Assembly: GCA_024180945.1 (NCBI GenBank)
Contig: JAKSGN010000003.1
Span: 186,001 to 250,000, forward strand
DNA from: Macrophomina tecta
Taxonomy: Eukaryota > Ascomycota > Dothideomycetes > Botryosphaeriales > Botryosphaeriaceae
Length of the DNA: 64,000 bases
Direction of reading: 5' to 3'
In this document: piece after piece, positions 31,101 to 42,462 of the stretch
How positions within the stretch are numbered: the stretch's first letter is position 1
Layout of the letters: each line of letters starts with the position of its first letter
Translations under genes and position numbers: made by a program
The notes under the pieces: generated by a model
The model's input: the letters and a program-made list of their open reading frames with translations, nothing else
The model's database searches: none
Told to the model about the DNA's origin: nothing

Positions 31101-34100
31101 AAGCACCATGCCGTCGGTTTCTATTCCTCCGTCACTGGCGACCTTGTTGTTCACCCGGCGTTGCGTGACCCTGATTACTGGGTCCAGAACCTGGTGTGTC
31201 CAGTGCAGTTCAGCCGCGCTCTCGTAGCTATGGCTACGGGAAGCGAAAACAGAAAACAAGGCGCTCGGTTCCTTGTCGAGCTCGGTCCCCAGTCTGCATT
31301 GCGTAGGCCAATTAAGGACAGCCTGAGTCCTGTTCTTGCAATGGACAAGTGGCGCTATGCTTCCATGCTGAACCGAAGAGTACCAGATGTGCGTTCTGTT
31401 CTTGAAGCGGCTGGGCATCTGTGGTGCTCCGGGGTCAGCGTCAGCCTGGAGGCTGCAAATCGGGCGTCGCTCCATACCAAAAGGGCACCGAGATTATTGG
31501 TAGACCTCCCTTCGTATCCGTTCAGCCGCATCAGGGAATACTGGGACGAAAGCCGGCTGAGCCGTAAGTATGCGCTTCGGCCATACCGTCGACACGCATT
31601 GCTGGGACTGCGGGAAAAAGACTGGAATGCAGCCGAACCCTCTTGGAGGCATTTGATCAGAATCCAGGAGAATCCGTGGATAGTTGACCACGCTGTAAGC
31701 AAATCCCAGCGTCTGTGGCTTCAGATAACTGACCTGATTACAGTTGAACGGCTCTCCCCTCTACCCCGGCGCTGGCATGCTTGTCATGGCCATCGAGGCA
31801 GCACGGCAAATGGCAGCGCCTCACAAACGCCCCATAAGTGGCTACAGATTGAGGAATGTACGCTTTTTGAGAGCCATTACAGTGGACGACTCGGAGCGAG
31901 GCAGTGAAGCCAAGATCCATATGCATCCAAGGAAGCAGGCCACCAACAGCACGAGCACCGTCTGGTACGACTGGCGCATCTACACAGCGACTGGAGATGA
32001 GTGGATTGAATGCGCATACGGCAGCGTGAAGGCTGAACTCGACCCGGATGTGAAGCCCGAATTGGCCGGCGCGTCAGACGCTCGCTGGCTTCGGTTTGTG
32101 GAGGAGCTGCGCGGGCAGCATGCCAGTGACGCAGAAAAGTGCTCACTCCGAGTCTACCATACACAGTTGTACCAGAACATGGCCAAGTTCTCCGGCTTCA
32201 ACTACGGGCCTTACTTTCAACAGCTTCGCAACATCACCTACGACCGAAATGGTCATGCCTCGGCCGACCTGGCGCTCAGGGGATATTTTGATCAAATGCC
32301 ATATGCTTCCGAGGACCCATGCGTCATCCACCCAACCACCCTGGACGCCATCTGTCACCTGCAGATGGTTGCCCTGTCCAGAGGCGGTTGGCAGCCGATC
32401 CCCACGATGATGTTCTCACACCTCAAAGACCTGTGGGTATCTCACAAGCTCTTCACCGCCGGCAATGACGCGCAACTGCGAGCAGCAACTCACGAGACTA
32501 TGCGGTCATTTAGAGAGGCCGAGTGCAAGACTGTCGTGCTTTTTGCGGACTCCTTGGAGCCCGCCCTTGTCGCTGAAGGGCAGCGCGGTACCGCCATCAC
32601 GAGCTTCCCCCGATCACCGGCCGGTAGTGAGGATGACAGCGCCAGTAGGATGTCGTACGGCATCTCGTATCAGCCTGATCTTTCACTACTCACCATGCAG
32701 GAGACTTGTACATATCTCAAGTCAACCTTCAACGGTTCCAAGTACGGCCCGCCACCCAAGGCAAATGTGGATCGCGGCGATGCCATATCACTTCATTTTG
32801 TGGAGACAGTGCTCAAACAACTTGATGTAGACGGGCCACGCCATTGCGAAGCCCATTTCGAGAGGTATTTTGCCTGGATGCGCCGGGTTGCTACCAACAG
32901 AGACAAATGGACGCTCGAATCCCGCGGCCTCGGCCATTTGGACATTCGGGACATCCTCAGGGAGGCTGACGCGGAACCTACACAACGCCTAGCGAAGACG
33001 ATCGGCGAGCATCTCTACCAAATCCTGAGAGGGGAGGTTAATGCGTTGGAACTTATTTTCGAGGGCAGACTGGCCGATGGTGAGTGACCAGTGGTCTGCA
33101 CGGGGCCGCAGAAGCTGACATACGGGTGTAGATTTCTACAATTCTGAAATGTTCTCGGTAAGCTATCGCAAGGTAGGGGCATACATGGGTATCATGGCAC
33201 ACGCAAATCCGCAGCTACGCGTGCTCCAAGTGGGGGCTGGTACGGGTAGCTCCACAGCGCAGATCCTCCCGTATCTGATTTGTGATGAGGGAAATGGAAG
33301 GGAGTCTGTGCGGTAGGCATCGGCTCTTACGCTTTCGCCTCGCACGCTGGGCTGACAACTCCATGCAGGTTCGCCGAATACGCATATACCGACATGTCCC
33401 CTGGATTCTTTGAAAAGGCGAAGGATCGCTTTTCGAACGTAGCCAAATACATGCGGTTCCAACAGCTGGACCTGCAGTTCGATCCGTGCTCCCAGGGCTT
33501 TGCTGAAGGAAGTTACGATGTTGTTGTGGTGGGCAACGTCCTTCATGCAACGGCTGATCTCATGCAGACGTTGCAATATACGAAGAAGCTCTTGCGTCCC
33601 GGTGGCAAACTGATAATGTGCGAGGCCACAAACCTTGATAACATAAGAGATGGCTTAGTCTTCGGTCTGTTGCCCGGTTGGTGGCTACGTGAAGAACAAT
33701 GGCGTTCAACCAACGAGGAGTACCAAGGCCAAGGCCCACTGTTAACCGAGAAGCAGTGGGCTAAAGTTCTGCCGGAGGCTGGATTTTCTGGACTCGATAT
33801 GGTGTTCCGCGATCATGAGCACGAGCCTTATCACCGCGTCTCCATTATTGTTGCCACTGCCCCACACGATACCCAGGATGATCTCTTAATTCAAAAAGAC
33901 GCTACATTTATTCTCATTGATTCCCAATCCAGCTCCCAGAAAGGGTTTGCTGAAAAGATTCAACGTCGACTGGCAGCAAGCACCCAGTCTATTCCAGAAA
34001 TCGTCAAGTTCGATGCGAGCCTCGACCGGAGCTTCAAAGATGCAACAGTCATCAGTCTTTTGGAAATTGACGGGTCTTTGTTAAGCAATGTCAAAGAGTC

Positions 34101-36787
34101 AGAGTTCTCAGCCGTCAAACAGATGAGTCTTGAGGCCAGGCTCGTTCTTTGGGTCAACGGAGATGCAGGCCCAGTAGCCGGTGATCCAGAGGCGGACATT
34201 GCCCTTGGTTTCGGGAGAACAGTCTGTTCCGAGCGAGGGGACCAGAATTTTGTCAACCTGAGCCTGGAGCGTCCAACAATGAGACTGGATCCCTGCGTTG
34301 AATCCATTCTCCGCGTGTTCCGGAACATTACCCGTTCCCTCGGTTCCGCACATGAAAACGAATACTCAGAGAAGGACGGAATCATACAGATCCCGCGCGT
34401 GGTCCCCAGCCCATACCTCAACGATTTGGTTACTGCGAGGTCACACCAGCCTGACGAACAGACCTATAGTGTTGGAAGCAACGGACGAAAACCGCGCTTT
34501 CACCTCAGCATCGAGACGCCTGGCCTGTTGGATACGCTGTACTATATTGAAGATCAGGATGACTACAGCATCCTGGAAGAAGAATACGTCGAAATTGAGG
34601 TCAGGGCCACCAGTCTCAACTTCAAAGACGTGATGGTCGCGCTTGGACAGATCCCTGGAAAGGGCTTCGGCCTCGACGGTGCTGGCATCGTATCCCGGGC
34701 GACTCCAGGCAGTCGTTTCACTCCTGGCGATCGAGTTGTCTACTGCAGCTTTGCTGGTGGTGGGCTTGGGACCTTTGTGACGTGCTCAGAACTTCAGGTG
34801 GAGAAAATCCCAGACGATATGACATTCAACATAGCGGCAGCCATTCCCACAGTTTACAGCACCGTGGTATACTCGATCGACTACGTTGCCCATCTGCAAA
34901 AGGGAGAGTCCATCCTCATCCACGCTGGTGCTGGCGGAGTTGGCCAAGCAGCCATTCAGCTTGCGATGATCCGTGGAGCAAGGATATTTGTTACCGTCGG
35001 AAGTCAGGACAAGCGACATCTTCTTAAAGACCTCTACGGCCTCGAAGACAGCCAGATATTCTACAGCCGCGACAGCACGTTTGCAGAAGATGTGCGAAAT
35101 GCCACTGATGGACACGGGGTGGATGTTGTCCTCAACTCTCTTGGCGGTGAATTGCTTCAGCAATCATGGGACTGCATTGCTCCCTTCGGGCGGTTCGTCG
35201 ACATCGGTAAGGCAGACATTATCGCAAACAACATGCTTCCAATGAGGCCGTTCGATCGGAACGTTACTTTCTCCGCTGTTGATTTAGTGGTTATCCATGA
35301 AAAGGCCAAGCCACTCTTGAAGAAGATAATTCAAGACGTCATCAGGCTGTTCAAAGAGCACACACACCTACATGAGCCAAAGCCTCTACACGTGTTTCAT
35401 CCGTCAAGGTTGGAGGAAGCTATGCGCTTCCTGCAAGGCGGTAGAAACACAGGAAAAGTAGTAGTGGATTTCGCCGCGTCTGGGGAGCAGATAAAAGTAA
35501 GTTCATGTTTTTCGAACAGCGTGTTCATGCACACGCTGACCAAGTCTCGCAGTTCCGCCCTGCGCTGAAGCCTGCATACCACTTCAGCAACCAGGCCACC
35601 TATGTGATCAGCGGCGGCCTTGGAGGTCTGGGCCGCGAAATCATTCGCTGGATGACTCGCCGTGGCGCCAGAAATTTTTTGGCTCTCTCTTCATCAGGGG
35701 TGGAGGGCAAACCCGACGCACCAACCTTCATCAAAGAAGTCGAAGGCATGGGTGCAAAAATACTGGCTCCGGCATGTAACATTACCAACAGGAAGCTACT
35801 CGAGAACACCCTGCAGAAGGGAATGAGGGAGTTGCCGCCCATCAAAGGTTGCATCCAGGCTGCCATGGTCCTGCAGGTTCGTGCCTCCGCCCTTCTTCTT
35901 CCCTTCCTTAATTGTTCATTATCTGACCGTTGGAACTTTAGGATGACATGTTGATGAACATGTCGGCAACCGGATTCCACGCTGCCAAGGACCCAAAGAC
36001 GATTGGATCGTGGAACCTTCACGAACTGCTACCACCGGATATGGATTTCTTCGTCCTCCTTTCTTCCTTCTGCGGCGTCATGGGTAATCCTGGCCAGTGC
36101 AATTACTCCGCGGGCAACACATTCGAGGATGCTCTTGCCCGGCACCGAGTCTCAAGAGGCATGAGGGGTGTCTCTGTGGACCTGGCCCTCATCGTCGAAG
36201 CAGGTTGGGCGAACGACAACTACGCTATCGTCACGGAGAGCTTACGCGCCAGTGATGGTGGTGTCAAGCAGGAGCAACTGATGGCCATGCTCGATGTTCT
36301 GTGCGATCCGACATATGACTGTCAGAACTTCGCCCAGGTCGTCAACGTAATTGACAGTCCCGAGGAGCTTTACCGCATGACCAAGGAGGGTCGCCTTGCC
36401 TGGGCGGCCAAACCAATGTTCAACAACCTTCTACGAATAGGTGAGCTTCGTCTCGCTTCGCGTGAGGCCGCTAAAACGGATGACAAGGCATCTGTGGACT
36501 ACGCTGCTCTTGTGAAAGCTGCAGCGAACACCGAGGACGCAGGAGAAGTGGTCGCGCAGGGCCTGGTGCAAAAGCTGGCAAAATCTCTCTCGATCCCGCC
36601 AGAAAGCCTGGACGTTCAGAAGCCAGCGTTCGTGCTTGGGGTGGATTCCCTCATTGCTGTTGAGATCAGGTATTGGTTTATGAAGCAACTGCAAGTGGAA
36701 GTGGCCGTGTTCAGCATCTTGAAGAACCAGAGTTTGGTGGAGCTGTGCCAGCAGGTTGCTGCACAGGTCATGGAAAAGAAGGAATGA
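28175..36787 (+). CDS. Highly reducing type I polyketide synthase (KS-AT-DH-CMeT-ER-KR-ACP, 11 exons)
   Basis: Exons 28175-28325, 28380-28414, 28567-28711, 28763-29619, 29680-30505, 30559-31694, 31744-33079, 33132-33312, 33369-35496, 35553-35876 and 35942-36787 join in frame to 2654 aa. KS: Cys179 in DTACSSG, His in EAHGTGT and in SNIGHLEG. AT: Ser719 in GHSSGE. DH: His1049 in HALNGSPLYPG. C-methyltransferase: VLQVGAGTGSS near residue 1525. ER: NADPH loop HAGAGGVGQAA near 2074. KR: SGGLGGLG and Tyr2428 in CNYSAGN. ACP: Ser2609 in GVDSLIAVE. All domains keep catalytic residues. There is no thioesterase, reductase or condensation domain at the C-terminus, so release needs a partner. The enzyme should make a methylated, largely saturated chain. 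A Thr/Asn/Gly-rich linker (about 29800-30110) separates KS and AT. The gene is flanked by mostly dead genes yet is itself intact. Confidence 0.95.
28436..28513. repeat. Perfect 17-bp inverted repeat inside PKS intron 2
   Basis: GGGGAGTTCAAGCAGTC at 28436-28452 and its exact reverse complement at 28497-28513, with a 44-base loop. Intron 2 (28415-28566, 152 nt) is about three times longer than the other PKS introns, and the stem fills its centre. Confidence 0.95.
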
Positions 36788-37458
36788 GCAAGCTGATAGC
36801 GTAACGAGGTAGTGGATGATATAATTCAAGCCCTCCGGCATGCATGTTTATGCGCATCCTGGCGTGATCAGAGGCTCAGGAAATATCCACCCGGATGGAG
36901 TGGCGTTGACAGCAGCAGCAACAGCAGCTGTGCACGTGCACATGCACATAAGCACGCTGTGACACGCTAGTATCACATTCTTCTGCATGCATATGCAAAG
37001 AGTACGTAGCACATGCTCCGTGGCGGGCAACGAATGGTTGACCCCGCACCTTCCGTCCTGTCCATGTTTGATTTTCTTAGCGAATTTGGGAGCCAAAAAA
37101 AAAAAAAAAAAAAAAGAAAAAGAAAAGGGGGGGGGGCCCTTGGCTGAATACGACCCGGGGACTTTAAGCGGTCATCCGGACGCAAATTTTCCTGAATTGC
37201 AATAATTTTTATGTCTCGATGACTGCTTCGACTCTCCCACGCCCTGTTCTGCTGTCCAAGGGCCTATTTTGATTATCGCTGTGTCAGGCAGAGGGTGAAG
37301 GCCGGTCTTAAGAATATCATTCCATGCAAGTTAGCATTCTTAATTCACAATCCTCTTACAGTTTTGAGTTGATTGGCCTCTACGTCGACTTTAGAACTGA
37401 CTACGGAACCGGCATTTGCGCAGATCGAGAGATATCCCTTCACAGCAGCTGGAACATC
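36788..37458. other. Intergenic region with a poly-A/poly-G microsatellite
   Basis: 3' flank of the PKS and promoter of the BTB gene. It contains GCAGCAGCAACAGCAG and the A/G tract at 37095-37136. No gene seen. Confidence 0.5.
37095..37136. repeat. A-rich/G-rich low-complexity tract
   Basis: 21 A, then AAAAA/G interruptions, then a run of 10 G. Non-coding. Confidence 0.95.
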
Positions 37459-38459
37459 ATGTCCGCCATCAACATTGAGTAAGTGAGTGATGACTGTTTC
37501 CCCAACCCAACGCTAAAAAGAACGTTGCAGGGCATTCTGTGCCGGGACTTTTGATTTCTACATCGGTCCTGAAAGGGTTCGATTCGTATTGTACAGGAAT
37601 CTCGTTGCGCGCTACTCCAATCCACTTGGCAAAATGATGTCGAACGGAATGAAAGAGAGTCAGGAAGGCGCTGCCTTCCTGGAACATGTTGATTCTGAAA
37701 CGTTCGGCCGGTTTGCAGAGTATATTCACTCTGGGGATTATAGCTCTGCTGCACCAGTTGATGCGCTGCCCACGTCGCCCACGCCGCCCGCGCCTGAAGA
37801 TCCCGACGGCTGGTACAGACATCGGCCAACGAATAGAGTTCTTATTCCACCCCTATCACCAGAGGAACCAATTGCTCAAGATGCTGTCGTCGAGGTTGAA
37901 CCGGAAGTGGAGCCACCTGCAATTTCTGATTATTCCCGTTCGGGTATGTAACTATCTAAGACAATGAAAAGGAGGAGAAAGGGGGCACGGGGGGCTTTAG
38001 ATTATCGCGTCCAGCAACATCTAGGCTTACCGTAAAACAGGCACACCAGTAGCGGAACCCATGCCACAGCCTTTCCCCCTCATTCCAGCGCCTGGCCGGA
38101 ACCAGACTTCGTCATCAAGTTACTCTCCGGTCTTCAGATCCCATGTGGGCGTATACCACTTCGCTCAGCAATATCTCATCCCCGGCCTGAAAGAACTTGC
38201 CCAACAGAAACTTGCAGACACATTCAACTTGTTCCGTTGTTACCCTGAGCGTGCGGAGGACATCTGTGACATCATCCAACTAGTGTACAATCACGAGGAC
38301 GGAAATATGGACGATTGCCCCCTCCAAAAAATCGTTACGGAGTATGCGATCAACAATTTCATTGTGCTCGTGGAGACTACTCATTTCAAGAATCTCCTGG
38401 CCGAGGGCGGTACTTTTCCGGTCGACCTCTGCAGCAGAATTGCGAGTCGGCCCTTGTAG
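37459..38459 (+). CDS. BTB/POZ-domain protein (3 exons, 283 aa)
   Basis: Exons 37459-37478, 37531-37943 and 38041-38459. The N-terminal half carries the fungal BTB pattern: an exposed strand FDFYIGPERVRFVLYRNLVARYSNPL, then a core GAAFLEHVDSETFGRFAEYIHSGDY. The C-terminal half (HVGVYHFAQQYLIPGLKELAQQKLADTF) continues the BTB helical extension. The two halves are separated by about 80 residues rich in Pro, Glu and Ser that were probably inserted into the domain. Such proteins are dimerisation or ubiquitin-ligase adaptor modules; the function is unknown in most moulds. It follows the PKS by 670 bases on the same strand. Co-regulation is possible but BTB genes are abundant, so the neighbourhood may be fortuitous. 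Confidence 0.85.
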
Positions 38460-39198
38460 ATACAAGAATTTCATTCTTCAGCATCCCCGTGCTCATTCAT
38501 CGGGGCTTTTGCTTAAGCAGACAAGAAACCCGTCACCTAGCAGTACGCCTCTGCCAAGCGCACTGCATTCGAGCGCAGTAGGTCTGGTAGCTCTAGAGAA
38601 ATGAGCAACCCACCTAGCGCTATAGCGCTCAGTGAAGAGGTCTGCGGGTCCGAGGCGATGACGTTTCCCGGTGCCAGTGAGGGTGTTGCTTGGGATAAGA
38701 TGCACGCCTGTTAGCCTCAGCTATGGTGCACGTTTCAATTGAATCCCGTTGGATTCAAAATATTTGCTGGCGCTCCATACAGCGTGGACGAATTTCATCC
38801 CTCAGCCGATGGCCGGCAAGTCGATGCGAAGTGCGGAGACGAAAGGGACAGGCTCGGCCACTTTGGGACTAGGAAACTTTGCCAATGTGAATACTTCGTC
38901 CGAAATGTAGTGCATTCCCTGCTTTTAAAAGATTTCGGAATTTGAGCCTATACCTAAGGTCGACTTTCTTAATGCGGTGTCCGTGCTGAACTTCGCGAAC
39001 GAAACGACTTCATTGGCATAGTCATCCATTCTAAGGCGTGCTAAGCTCAACTCTACAAGCGCTTCGGTAATAAAGCAATTGAGTCACTTGTCAATCTTCA
39101 CTAATTAAGCGTAAATTCTATTTAGTATGAGAAAACATCCTGCCGTCTATTCGTATTACATAGTGCATAATGTCATACCACTCGCACTGCTCTTCTAT
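38460..39198. other. Intergenic region, no supported gene
   Basis: Convergent 3' flanks of the BTB and SDR genes; nothing recognised. Confidence 0.5.
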
Positions 39199-40256
39199 CT
39201 AGGCGCCCCTTTTAACCTTGCTTTCAGCCTTATCTAAGATAGACTTAACAACTTCTTGTTTATTAAGTCCAACGGCTCCCTTAACCACCCCGTCGAAAAT
39301 CTTTCTATGTCCCACCGCATCTAAAGCCCATATCGTCGACGCATTCGATCCCTCCCAGAGATACTCTCCGGTCCCAATTTGAGGCTTCTTAACCAGGACA
39401 TGGTCAACAACTCTCTTCGCAAACTCCTCTGGCTTCACACTGCTCTTTGCATGTTGTCGGCTCCTCTCCTTAACCCGTTCTTCAACACCGGCGTACAGAC
39501 TGTCGGAGCCGAAAGAGATGTTATCGGCTGACATCAAACCAGTCGAGACTTCCCCCATGAACAAGGTTACGACTTTGATGCCGAGCGGGGCAAGCTCTAG
39601 GCGCAGCGTGTCGGAGTAGGAAGACACAGCCGCCTTAGAAGCATTATAGGCCGCCGAAAATGCGTACGGGAGACGTGCGAGGATTGAAGCGACATTAATT
39701 ATCGTCGGCGGGTGGTGGGAGTCGGAAGCAGCGGCTAGGAGCAGTGGAGTAAAGACCGAGACCATGTCGAATAGCCCGAAGACGTTTGTGTCAAACATGG
39801 TACGGACGCGCTCGGGCGACGCTTCGATGGCTGGAGCTTCGTACACTGATCGTAAGGAGTCCCAGTATTAGTCGGAAGGGATTATAATTAGACTTAAGGT
39901 TAAAACACTATGATAGGACATACTCATGCCGGCATTATTGAACAAGATATCCAACTTTCCGCCAGTGCGCTTCTCTATCTCATCCCTCAGGGCGAGGATG
40001 CTCTCTCGTTTTGTGACGTCAAGGGGAAGCGTCTCGATCCCTTTCGCTTCGAGCTTAGTAAGGGATTTAGTCGACCGAGCAGTTGCAAAGACGCGTAAGC
40101 CGTGCGAAGCGAATTCGAGCGCGAGTGCGTGACCGGATCCACCCTCAGAACAACTATAAGAGTCAAACTTCGTTGATGATTTAAAGTGAGGAGGAAGGAG
40201 CTCGTTAGATATACTAACCCAGTAATTAGAATTGAACGCTTTTGCTGTGACGACAT
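39199..40256 (-). CDS. Short-chain dehydrogenase, Ayr1-like (3 exons, 304 aa)
   Basis: Minus-strand exons 40256-40219, 40153-39924 and 39845-39199. The N-terminal cofactor motif spans intron 1 as ILITGCSEGGSGHALA, the variant typical of 1-acyl-dihydroxyacetone-phosphate reductase (Ayr1) relatives. DILFNNAG (NNAG motif), the catalytic Ser in INVASILA and YNASK (Tyr, Lys) follow. The C-terminus ends in a lysine-rich KVKRGA. Ayr1-type enzymes reduce keto groups on lipids with NADPH, in lipid droplets or the endoplasmic reticulum. Related SDRs also serve secondary metabolism. The gene is AT-richer at its 5' end than at the core. It is intact and lies between the PKS/BTB pair and a dead GMC gene, so a tailoring role for the PKS product is possible. 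Confidence 0.88.
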
Positions 40257-42462
40257 CGTGAAGTTCGTATGACCGGGCAGTACGGTCGAGTGCTTTCTGA
40301 GGTTTTAGGAAGATCAAAAGTAAGATGCTTTATATAGGCACTAGATTATTGTAACTTTTGCAGCTCAAATCGTGGCTTTATCAGGGAGTAAGGCGATTTT
40401 ACGGACGTAGTCGGAGTGGATTCTCGTCTATAATAAAGCTAAGGTGCTATTGTCTAAATTTGCTCAGCACGGCCGTATTTTAATCCTTGCCACTAAATCG
40501 TGCTTTAAAAAGTAATCTTTCAACTGCTAAAAAGTATATCCGTGATCGTAAACAGTAATATGTAATTAATTCAGGTGCTATATTTTGACCTCGGTTTCTT
40601 GCGATTAGAAATCAAAAAATCTTATACATGGCTTAATCCAAGTTAAGCGGCCGGGAGATGTATTCCTCCGAGCCTTAGGCTTATTTTACTTTCGGAAGGA
40701 CCAATAAGAAACCCCGATCCTAAGGAGAAGCGCTAAACTAGCACCATTAGAGCCCTCGGGTTCCTTAGCTAGATCCTCCGTGAGGGTCGGTCGTTAAGGA
40801 GACAACGCAACAGGGTAAAATAAATTAACAAGTAATATCCGACCCCGACGTTAATACTAGGTATGACGCCGTAGCTTTGCTTATAAACTTATTAGGAACT
40901 TACTGAAAGGGCGGTTACATAACAATAAGCAGGAGAAAATTCGCCCGACTCTACGTGCGGGCACAGCCAATGATTACTACAGCCGGGACGAAGACGGTCC
41001 GGTCATCACTACTGCGCCACCGACGAAGGCGGAAGTGGTATTAACTTGTGGGGCTTGAAGTGTCTCCATTGCCGCCTGCCTGGGGTGGAGCCCTAGCAGC
41101 TTGCGCTCTGCTTCCATTCTAAATGCGTTACCGCCACCTGTCGACCTGTGTGAGTAACAAGCACTAGACAACTAGCCTACTGGAGCAAGCAGCGACTCCT
41201 TCGAACTCTCTCCCAAGGCGAAAGTTTGAAATCATCCGTACAGATGGCCACCGCTTTCTACACTTCGCGTAGCCCGGCCCCGTGGTCGCCCTAACGAAAG
41301 TTACGAGCTAAGAGGGGCAAGCGAGGTGTTAAATCCTCCGATTTTCGCTGGCGCTCGGACATTGGTACTTGGCAAAGGGGAAGAGATCTATCCTAACGCT
41401 CCCCATTCGGAGAATAGGCCTGCATTTTGCAATGTGGTAACGGAGGCGTTCCTAAGAGCAATAAGACTCTTCAGTGTCGCCGTATAGATATATTAAGAGT
41501 GCCCGAACGTCTTCACAAAATGCCCAGTGCAGAACCTACAATGGTCAGGTCCCGTTGTGAAGTTGTGGGCCTTTCCAATGGCCCCGTTGTGGCGATCTTC
41601 CAATGGGATGAAGCAGCCATATAAGAGGAAAGTGTGAAAGCCAGTCATGCCAACAAGAGATGACAGGAGCGATTTTCCATGCCATTAAATGATGAATGCT
41701 GGTGATTAGGAGGAGGCTCGATGCCAGGAAGACTGGAAAAAGGCAGATATGGTCTGACTAAGCTCCTCGAGTTCAATCAAAGGCTCAATGCCGGCTGCAC
41801 AAATCTGCAGACGTTAACAAAGCATGTATGCGGGTGCCTAGTTGCGCCTAGCGTCCTTACATCCGTGCTTCAGTCTGGTGGCAGGCGTAATTGAAAATGA
41901 TGCCCGGGACAAAGTGGGTACGAGCTTGAGGAAGCCGGGACAGCAAGTTACGGGAGTTCAAGAGGTATGTGCATGTTCACGCAGACTCTTATTCCGGCAA
42001 AGCGAGACGTAGCTTATTTCGTTTCGTCCATGCCGGTAGGGATCTCGTTGGTGGGAGTTCGTTTCTCCAGCCAACCCCGGTTTGCTACACCAAAGCCGGG
42101 CGAGGAAGGAAAAATAACCCAGCAGCAGTCAACAAGAATAACGGGGAATCTGTTAAGACACAAACTATTCAAGAGCTCGAGACAGTCAGCATGAGGCCGC
42201 AATATACGTCTCCGTGTAGATCCCATTTTCCTCGCCATCCAGTTTTCTACCTTCACGAAGGGGAAAGATCGTTGTTGAGCTCTGCGAAATCAATATACAA
42301 AGACCCTGTCCAAATGAGCGGTCGGTATCTCTTCCATGGGCTTTCGATCGCGACCGGAAACAAGATGGTTCCCGGTGCCGGTCAAATCGCACCTGTTCTG
42401 GCCCTGCTCTTTGATTTTTTTTTTTTTTTTCGCAATCGCTTGGGGCGCCTTTTCTGGACTCC
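40257..42462. other. Long non-coding, degenerate stretch
   Basis: About 2.2 kb with only short ORFs. Parts (40.4-41.0 kb) are AT-rich with many TAA and TTA words, as expected for decayed transposon or gene DNA, but I could not identify a family. A 16-base poly-T lies at 42415-42430. Confidence 0.45.

Noticed and set aside
36987..37205. ORF reading through the A/G tract as poly-Lys
   Set aside because: Produced by a low-complexity microsatellite.
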